In this document: positions 52,298 to 60,300 of the stretch, in pieces
Position numbering within the stretch: the stretch's first letter is position 1
How the letters are laid out: the number at the start of each line of letters is the position of its first letter
Assembly: GCA_029066805.1 (NCBI GenBank)
Contig: JAIEFT010000015.1
Span: 1-62,070, forward strand
Source: Clostridiales bacterium
GTDB taxonomy: Bacteria; Bacillota; Clostridia; Christensenellales; Pumilibacteraceae
Reading direction: 5' to 3'
Length of the DNA stretch: 62,070 bases
Made by a program: the position numbers and the translations under genes
The notes under the pieces: generated by a model
What the model was told of the DNA's origin: nothing
Database searches by the model: none
What the model saw: only the letters and a program-made list of their open reading frames with translations

Positions 52298-52522
52298 ATG
52301 CAAAAATCACAAGATTTACAAGAATTACATAATTTGGCTAAAAACTTAATCGAGCTCCGCAAGCAGCAGGGGATGACTCAGCAGGAAGTGTCGGCGGCGC
52401 TCAACATAACTTATCAGTCATATCAGGCTTATGAGCTTGGCAAAGCCGTGCCGTCGTTGATAAACTTTATTAAACTTGCCAAATTTTATAATGTGTCATG
52501 CGATAAGCTTTTGGAGCGGTAG
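52298..52522 (+). CDS. small XRE-type HTH regulator
   Basis: A 74-residue Cro/C1-type repressor-like protein, one helix-turn-helix domain only (LRKQQGMTQQEVSAALNITYQSYQAYELGKAVPS). AAGGTG precedes the ATG. It is flanked by two inverted copies of a palindrome: one in its own promoter, the other in the promoter facing the RHS fragment. It is therefore a good candidate for the protein that binds them and for autoregulation. The binding itself is inference. Confidence 0.85.
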   Translation: MQKSQDLQELHNLAKNLIELRKQQGMTQQEVSAALNITYQSYQAYELGKAVPSLINFIKLAKFYNVSCDKLLER

Positions 52523-52557
52523 AATATATTTTGCTTAGTTGTCATTTTTAAGTAGTT

Positions 52558-52587
52558 TTGCGCAGTTTATAACTGTGCGGATATAAT
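52558..52587 (+). promoter_or_regulatory. second palindromic operator within a promoter, facing the RHS tip
   Basis: TTGCGC (52558-52563), an 18-bp spacer and TATAAT (52582-52587). The palindrome CAGTTTATAACTG fills the spacer. 21 bases (52563-52583) are the exact reverse complement of 52250-52270. It points into the RHS fragment. Confidence 0.6.
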
Positions 52588-52598
52588 ACGGTGTGTAA

Positions 52599-53522
52599 GG
52601 AAATATTATTGCTATACTTGACAGCACTGGTAACGTTGTGGTAGAATATGTATACTCAGCGTGGGGCAACCATAAGGCTTTGGTTCTTAATAATAAAGGG
52701 CAAATGGTCGAATATGATTCGCCTGACAACGAAGGCGAGAATAAGAGCCCCTATAGCGAACTTTCTCAACTTAATCCTTTCCGCTACCGTGGGTACTACT
52801 ATGATACAGAAACGGGCTTGTACTTCCTTAAAACGCGGTACTACGACCCTGAAGTCGGTCGGTTTATCACGATAGACGATCTTTCGTATCTTGACCCCGA
52901 ATCCATAAACGGACTTAACCTTTACGCTTATTGCGGGAATAATCCCGTGATGAATGTAGATCCGAGTGGTAGGTTCTTATTTACGCTTTTCAGTATCATA
53001 GGTACTATCTGCTCTATAGTGTGTGCTACTGCTGTTAGTGCAGCGGTAGCTGGCGTTGTCGGAGGAATTACTGAGGTTGTTAATGGCGGGAATTTTTGGA
53101 ACGGATTTGTCGGCGGAGCAATTTCAGGTGCGATTTCTGCTATAGGCATGGCATTAGGATTAGCTTCCGGAGGCTTGCTTGGAGTTGTTTTTGCTGCTGC
53201 TTTTGGCTTTGCCGGTGGAGTGCTCGGGAGCTATGTCCAACAGGGTATGTCAAAAGGATGGGACAATATTAATAAAGATGAAATGTTTTTTTCTGGTGCT
53301 ATTTCCGGTTTCTTAAATGTCATATCGTTCGGAATAACAAATTGCATTGCAAAAGGCGTTGACGCCGTAATAGGAAAAAATTTCTTTGAAAAAGTTGTAT
53401 CTGCGGCATCATTTAACGGATACCTAAATATAATAGGTGGAATAGTAATAGGCTTTCCATTTGCTTTGTTGGGCGTTGTTGCTTCAACTATTTGGAATAT
53501 ATTTAAAGGAGGTAATTCTTGA
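52599..53522 (+). CDS. orphan RHS C-terminal tip with glycine-rich membrane domain
   Basis: The frame opens at a TAA (52596-52598) and reads GNIIAILDSTGNVVVEYVYSAWGN, the last repeat of an RHS protein. The conserved RHS core end follows (FRYRGYYYDTETGLYFLKTRYYDPEVGRFITIDD, NLYAYCGNNPVMNVDPSGR, in pieces). After DPSG comes a ~185-residue variable C-terminus of hydrophobic, glycine-zipper-like helices (AAVAGVVGGITEVV, GFVGGAISGAISAIGMALGLA, YLNIIGGIVIGFPFALLGVVAS). The thousands of bases of RHS repeats normally upstream are gone. No standard start is in frame before GTG 52638, so it is a 5'-truncated orphan tip, known to arise in rhs loci. It overlaps its probable immunity gene as TTGA. Confidence 0.75.
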   Translation, partial: GNIIAILDSTGNVVVEYVYSAWGNHKALVLNNKGQMVEYDSPDNEGENKSPYSELSQLNPFRYRGYYYDTETGLYFLKTRYYDPEVGRFITIDDLSYLDPESINGLNLYAYCGNNPVMNVDPSGRFLFTLFSIIGTICSIVCATAVSAAVAGVVGGITEVVNGGNFWNGFVGGAISGAISAIGMALGLASGGLLGVVFAAAFGFAGGVLGSYVQQGMSKGWDNINKDEMFFSGAISGFLNVISFGITNCIAKGVDAVIGKNFFEKVVSAASFNGYLNIIGGIVIGFPFALLGVVASTIWNIFKGGNS

Positions 53523-54031
53523 AAAAAACAGATAATAAGAATAAAGTAATTCCTTCTCCATTGATTTTAGGGGGTATGATTTTTTCTGCAATTTTTTTAA
53601 TAGGTGTTTTCGTGTTCTTCATATGTGTTCCTAGTGACATTGAGACGGATTTGTGGATATATATTGTAGCGGGAGTGATATTGTTAGGTGGGTCTTTATT
53701 AATCTTTTTTTTGGGTGCTCGTAGATTTTTGTCCATTGTCGTTATTGATGAAAATGGTATATCGCGTGCATTTTTAGATAGGTTCTTTAAACTTTCTATG
53801 AAATGGGATGAAATATATGAATTCAGCTACTTCGAAAGTGGTTTACCATTCTTGATAATTTCAAAGACCAAATCGATACAGGGGATGTCATATTGGAAAA
53901 TAACTAAAATTAAAGACTTAATACAAATACAGCTTTCGCAAAAGAACTACGATAAAATAAAACAGTATATAAAACAACCGATAGTGGGTTTAACGGAAGC
54001 AAAAATGGCACAGCTCAAGTTAAAAAAATAA
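53519..54031 (+). CDS. candidate immunity protein, two TM helices plus PH-like domain
   Basis: A 170-residue protein with two membrane helices (~17-38 GMIFSAIFLIGVFVFFICV and ~45-65 IYIVAGVILLGGSLLIFFLGA). A soluble C-terminal domain (LSIVVIDENGISRAFLDRFFKLSMKWDEIYEFSYFE) resembles bacterial PH domains. It starts at TTG 53519, overlapping the RHS stop by TTGA, with AGGAGG inside the RHS tail. Tight coupling to an RHS tip is the hallmark of toxin-immunity pairs. A membrane immunity protein would fit a membrane-acting toxin. Function is inferred from position. Confidence 0.6.
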   Translation: MKKTDNKNKVIPSPLILGGMIFSAIFLIGVFVFFICVPSDIETDLWIYIVAGVILLGGSLLIFFLGARRFLSIVVIDENGISRAFLDRFFKLSMKWDEIYEFSYFESGLPFLIISKTKSIQGMSYWKITKIKDLIQIQLSQKNYDKIKQYIKQPIVGLTEAKMAQLKLKK

Positions 54032-54040
54032 TGAAAAATG

Positions 54041-54074
54041 GAGTGGGTTTAATAAACAAATCCACTCTGTTTTT
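54041..54074 (+). terminator. terminator after the immunity gene
   Basis: GAGTGGGTTT (54041-54050) pairs with AAATCCACTC (54058-54067) with one G-U pair, followed by TGTTTTT. It closes the RHS-immunity unit. Confidence 0.8.
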
Positions 54075-54092
54075 ATCAATATAGAGATAGAA

Positions 54093-54608
54093 ATGGAAAC
54101 AACAGATAAATTAATTCGTGAAAGAGCATCGGTTCGCATATATAAACAGCAACAAATCGAGCAAGAAAAACTTGATTGCATACTACAATCAGCTTTACTT
54201 GCGCCAAGTGCAAAGAACTGTCAGCCGTGGCGGTTTGTCGTAGCGCAAAAAGACAAAGTGTTAATTAAAAGCATAGCCGACTTAATGCAGCACAGCAAGT
54301 TTGTGCGTAATGCCGACTGTCTTGTATGCGTATTCTTGGATAAAGATAAAGGCTTCGATTACGTAAAAGACTGTCAATCAATCGGCGCATGTATTGAGAA
54401 TATGTTGCTTACCGCGACGTCGCTTGGAATCGGCTCGTGCTGGATAGGCGAGATACTCAACAGACAAACCGAAGTAAAAGAATTGTTGCAAGTGGATAAA
54501 GATCGTTACGAACTAATGGCAATAATTTCGCTTGGCTATCCGTTGCGTAACAGCAAAACAAAAACACCGCGCAAGCTGTTGTCTGAATGCGTAATCTCAT
54601 ATAAATAG
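54093..54608 (+). CDS. nitroreductase family protein
   Basis: A 171-residue FMN flavoprotein of the nitroreductase superfamily. It begins with RERASVRIYKQQQIEQEKL, then has LLAPSAKNCQPWRFVV (FMN binding) and TATSLGIGSCWIGE. The length and the C-terminal LGYPLR match small members. It is cytosolic and dimeric. The substrate is unknown (quinones, nitro compounds or flavin reduction). It has its own leader after the immunity terminator and is close in style to the housekeeping genes. Confidence 0.88.
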   Translation: METTDKLIRERASVRIYKQQQIEQEKLDCILQSALLAPSAKNCQPWRFVVAQKDKVLIKSIADLMQHSKFVRNADCLVCVFLDKDKGFDYVKDCQSIGACIENMLLTATSLGIGSCWIGEILNRQTEVKELLQVDKDRYELMAIISLGYPLRNSKTKTPRKLLSECVISYK

Positions 54609-54627
54609 TCTGCTTGTATTACAGTAG

Positions 54628-54654
54628 AGAGCTACCGTATAATGCGGTGGCTCT
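54628..54654. terminator. hairpin after the nitroreductase gene
   Basis: AGAGCTACCG pairs with CGGTGGCTCT around TATAATG, with one G-U pair. The following T tract is short, so it is a moderate terminator. Confidence 0.55.
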
Positions 54655-54738
54655 TACTGTTATGCAGTTTGTATATACTCATAGTAAGGCAATATCCAAC
54701 AAAAGAGCATTTTATTTCTATATACTATTTGTAGGTAT

Positions 54739-55044
54739 ATGGAACATGATGTAGTAAACGGATTTAAAACGACACTAAAGGAGCTGTTGTCGGACAACGG
54801 ATTAAGCGCAACTAGTTTGGGGAGGGCTATAGGCGTTAATATGTTTGTCGTGCGTAAATGGCTGAACGGAGTCAAAGACGTCAAGCTAAAATCGCTCATA
54901 AAAATCGCAGACTTCTTTGGATGCTCATTGGAATACCTGTGCGGAAAATCAGACGTATTACTTACATATAAGCCGCAAAAGTATATAACCCACACAGTTA
55001 TAAACTGTATGGGTTATTATCGCATTCATCAATTTTGTGAATAA
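54739..55044 (+). CDS. XRE-type HTH regulator
   Basis: A 101-residue protein. Residues ~10-65 form an HTH domain (LKELLSDNGLSATSLGRAIGVNMFVVRKWLNGVKDVKLKSLIKIADFFG, in pieces), ending in the usual CSLEYLCGKSD. The C-terminal 30 residues extend through the third copy of the palindrome (encoding HTVINC), so the natural stop may have been different and the end added by rearrangement. It is a second regulator beside the RHS island. Its target is unknown. Confidence 0.75.
   Translation: MEHDVVNGFKTTLKELLSDNGLSATSLGRAIGVNMFVVRKWLNGVKDVKLKSLIKIADFFGCSLEYLCGKSDVLLTYKPQKYITHTVINCMGYYRIHQFCE
54987..55015. repeat. third copy of the palindrome, extended hairpin
   Basis: ACAGTT-ATA-AACTGT (54994-55008) shares the core with the copies at 52250 and 52563. 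Outer arms AACCCA and TGGGTT extend the pairing, with one mismatch. It lies inside the 3' end of the HTH gene. Confidence 0.6.
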
Positions 55045-55120
55045 GCATTTACAAGAAGTACGCAATGAACATGACGAACACTATTAATAAGTAAATACAC
55101 AATGGGTAAATATATGAAAC

Positions 55121-55160
55121 AAAAAAGAAGCGCTTGAATATGCTCAAATGCTTCTTTTTT
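55121..55160. terminator. groEL terminator
   Basis: Read leftwards: AAAAAAGAAGCATTTGA, loop, TCAAGCGCTTCTTTTTT. The stem has one mismatch and one wobble. It ends the groES-groEL operon and also works on the plus strand. The 55045-55120 stretch before it holds no gene. Confidence 0.8.
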
Positions 55161-55179
55161 ATTTGTTATTTGCTTTCTA

Positions 55180-56811
<1,632 letters not shown>

Positions 56812-56847
56812 TTATCTCCTTTTCAAATAAATAAATTAGTTAATAGA

Positions 56848-57135
56848 CTAGTCTTCCACCACGGCGAGCACGTCGCTTTGGCGCATAACGGTAAACGTCT
56901 TGTCGTCAACTTTGAACTCACTGCCGGCATACTTGGAATAAATAACCTTGTCGCCGACCTTAACAACCATCTTAACGTCCTTACCGTCCACAAGTCCGCC
57001 CGGACCGACTGCCGTCACGCGCGCGATTTGCGGTTTCTCTTGATCCTTAGCGAGCAGTACAATGCCGCTTTTTGTTTTTTCCTCCGTCTCCAACGGTTCT
57101 ATTACGATACGGTCAAACAATGGTTTTATATTCAT
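56848..57135 (-). CDS. groES: co-chaperonin GroES
   Basis: A 95-residue lid of the chaperonin. It shows IKPLFDRIVIEPLETEEKTKSGIVLL, the mobile-loop region and DKVIYSKYAGSEFKVDDKTF (in pieces). GGAGG precedes the ATG. It is the first gene of the groESL operon. No CIRCE element is found in its upstream region. Confidence 0.98.
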   Translation of the reverse strand: MNIKPLFDRIVIEPLETEEKTKSGIVLLAKDQEKPQIARVTAVGPGGLVDGKDVKMVVKVGDKVIYSKYAGSEFKVDDKTFTVMRQSDVLAVVED

Positions 57136-57166
57136 AATTCACCTCCGAAAATTTATGACCGTGCTT

Positions 57167-57195
57167 ATAGTATCGTATCTACATTTAAAAGTCAA
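57167..57195 (-). promoter_or_regulatory. groESL promoter
   Basis: Read leftwards this is TTGACT (57190-57195), a 17-bp spacer, then TACTAT (57167-57172). No CIRCE inverted repeat (TTAGCACTC-N9-GAGTGCTAA) is visible around it. Confidence 0.7.
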
Positions 57196-57271
57196 GTAAA
57201 TATCAAGATAATTTAAAAAGGTCGTTCATAAATTTTGTCGATATAAATTGACGATATATGTAAAAAAAGTA

Positions 57272-57340
57272 TTGACAAATTATGAACAATGTGTTAACAT
57301 TTAGCTGTATATGCATACAATTGTGAACAAATTGTTAACA
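57272..57340 (+). promoter_or_regulatory. promoter with two 16-bp repeats before the giant surface gene
   Basis: TTGACA (57272-57277), a 17-bp spacer and TAACAT (57295-57300). GAACAATGTGTTAACA (57284-57299) overlaps the -10 box, and GAACAAATTGTTAACA (57325-57340) lies 41 bp downstream. The copies agree at 14 of 16 positions, so they are a likely repressor operator pair. Confidence 0.6.
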
Positions 57341-57365
57341 ACAGACATCACGGAGAGGTAAGCTT

Positions 57366-60300
57366 ATGAAGCGAACAAACAGCCCCGATAAGAACATTAG
57401 TTTAATTAAGCGCACAGCGATAGCGATCGGTGCAATCATAACCGCGCTTGCGCTTTCGCTTGCGGTTGCATTCGGGTTTGATTCTGTAAAACGGGTGAGT
57501 GTAGATAATGCGGATCAGAGCGAGGCTGTAACGTCTCAAGCCTACTCTAACCTGGCATCAGGTTCGGATTATTCCGCGCCGGGCAAGCTCGTTCAGGGCG
57601 ATACTATAACGTATACGACCAATACCATATTTTCGCTTAGGCTTCCTGCTGGAACGTTTACGCTTGAGGCGTGGGGCGCGCAGGGCGGCAACTACGGCAA
57701 CCCCAAGGGCGGTGCGGGCGGCTTAGGCGGCTATACCAAGGCTACATACAAAATCACCGCGTCTACTACTATATATATAGTTGTAGGCGGACAGGGCGCA
57801 GCTAAGACCGGCGGCGCTGTTACTATAAACGGCGGATATAACGGCGGCGGCGCATCACCCGGTCAGCGTACATGCGGTCACGGCGGCTGCGGCGGTGGCG
57901 GTGCAACGCACTTTGCAACGGCTACTGGTCAATTGCGCGCGCTGTCGGGCACCCAAGCCGCAATTCTGCTTGTAGCCGGCGGCGGCGGCGGCGCGGGCAC
58001 TATATCGACGGCAGGCGGCATGGGCGGCGGTACGTCCACAACCGCTGTTACGACCGGAACATCTACCACTTATGGTATTGTTTCTACAGGCGGTACGGCG
58101 TCCAACGCCAAGGGCGGCTCTACATCGGGCGGCACGGGCGGCGGCACTAATGCAGGCGCGACGGGAACGTTCGGTACAGGCGGTAAGGGCGGGGCAAAAT
58201 CCAACTATGTCGGCGGCGCAGGCGGCGGCGCAGGCTTTTACGGCGGCGCGGGCGGCAACACTCCCACCTCGTGCGCCAGCTATCCCGGCGGCGGCGGCAG
58301 CAGCTTTGTTAAATCTACGCTTACAAGCCCCACATTTCAGGGCGGGCAAAGGTCGGGCGGCGGTCAGGCAAAAATAACCGTTGTATCGGTCAACCAAAAT
58401 CCTACGACCAAAAACGCCAATGTCACCATTCAGGCACGCGGCGGCGCTACCACGGCAATCGCAGCCTCCACAATCGCTACCGATCCCGAGGGCACTGCGC
58501 TCGGCTTTACGACAAATAGTTCATCCGCTGCGTCCGGCTTTGACACCCTGCCTGCGGCAAACGCCGGTTTGTGGCTTAGCAACGGCACGCTCGCTACCAA
58601 GTATTTCGATTGGAACTGGAACAACGGTCAGCTCAATATAACCAATGTTAAATATTATCCGCGCAACGGCATTGACGGCAGTACGCTCGATGGGCGAATC
58701 CCGTTGTATACCTATGTGCGCGACACGTTTGGCACAAACACAACGCGCGGCACGGCGTATATATCATTTAACGTAACGGTAAGAACCAACGCAATATCTC
58801 AGCGTGCGGCGGGAAGTACCGTTAATACCGCTTCGGACAGCAAGAGTACAAACAAGCTGTATTTCGGTTTGTCCAAAACTGCGACTGCGCCTTCCGGCAG
58901 CGCTATCGACACGAATAATATTTACAACCCGCTCGGCACAAATAGATATACGGCGGTATTCGAGCAGCCTATTAGGTATAACGAAGAAGCCAAAATCAAT
59001 GTCGCTGACTTGGTTGTAGGCGATGCAAGCGGCGGAAAGGCAATAACGTTAGACAAGATTGTTGCGTCTATTAACAGCGTTGCTGCCATAACCGGCACTA
59101 ACAAAAAGTTCAGTATCACAGAATACGACGCCAGTTCTGCCGGGATTTCCGCGTACAATTCGGGTCGTGTCAAGCTGTCTTATGTGTACGACACTCTTAC
59201 GTTCAAGTGCGTAACGCCCGATCCCGCGTATCAGGTATTGTCGCTCACGATTTATCAGGTAGAAAAGAATACGGTACTCGGTAGTCCGCTCAACCAAAAT
59301 GTTGTTGCAGGCGTGAATGCTATCAGCTTGGATATTGTGTTCAAGATGGATAACACCCGTCCCGTACTTCGCAACGACAAAAAGGTAGGTTCGGGTGTAG
59401 GCGAGGTAATAGGACCTGTAGTCAAGGTACAAACTCTTTCTCGTCTTGATGTTAATCTCAACGATTACTTTATGGACGTTGATGGCGTTAACAATGCAAT
59501 CACTTCCACGTCGCACCAAATCCGCGAGGTAGTTGTTCCGTCGTTCGAGTATGTCCAGACAAACAAGTACGGCGAGTTTGTATCGACTAAAAATACCAAT
59601 AACAATAAATCGTATTTTAACATACTTGCTAACGCTACGCCCGCCGACAAGTTTGACAATTTGATTGCAACAGGGCAACTAAAAGGCGACGCGTACAGAA
59701 CAGGTTTTGAAAACTGGTATATAAGCAACGGCTCGGCTAATACCGATATTGCGTTTGTTCAGTATTCGTTCAACAACGCTACGCTCACGCTTACCGGTCT
59801 TCGTGCCACGCACTCCATGTACAAAGCGGAACGCACAAGCTATCCTGCGATTACGGACGGCGATTTCGGTAGTCCCAAAACGGAAGCCGGCACTGCTACG
59901 GCAAGCGCTGTAGAGAACCCCGGACATTTTTATATACTTATACGCGTACAGGATAGGAACGACGCTTCGGACGAGGGTATTTGGCTTCCGCTCGGCATTG
60001 AGGTCACCAACAAAGCGCCCACCACTATGCAAACCGAGCGTAACGGCGCGGGCGCGGGCGAAATGCCCACGGCAAGCGGCAAAAAAGGCGACGTGTTCTA
60101 TTTCACGCCCATGGGCATAACGATAAACCAGAATGTCAACCCCATAGGCTTATACAAGGATAAGAACAACGCATATACCTCTAAAGATTTGAAGCCGCTT
60201 GCGTCCGACGCTGATAACTATTTCAGAGCAAACATGCTCAACGGACTATCTTTGAGCGAAACTCAGCAGACCGAAATAGGCACGTTGAACGAGCTTGTTA

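Noticed and set aside
57100-57200. CIRCE element before groES
   Set aside because: Neither arm TTAGCACTC nor GAGTGCTAA is present.
57855-58397. 180-codon Ala/Cys-rich frame on the minus strand
   Set aside because: It mirrors the glycine-codon-rich domain of the giant gene; GGC repeats read backward as GCC.
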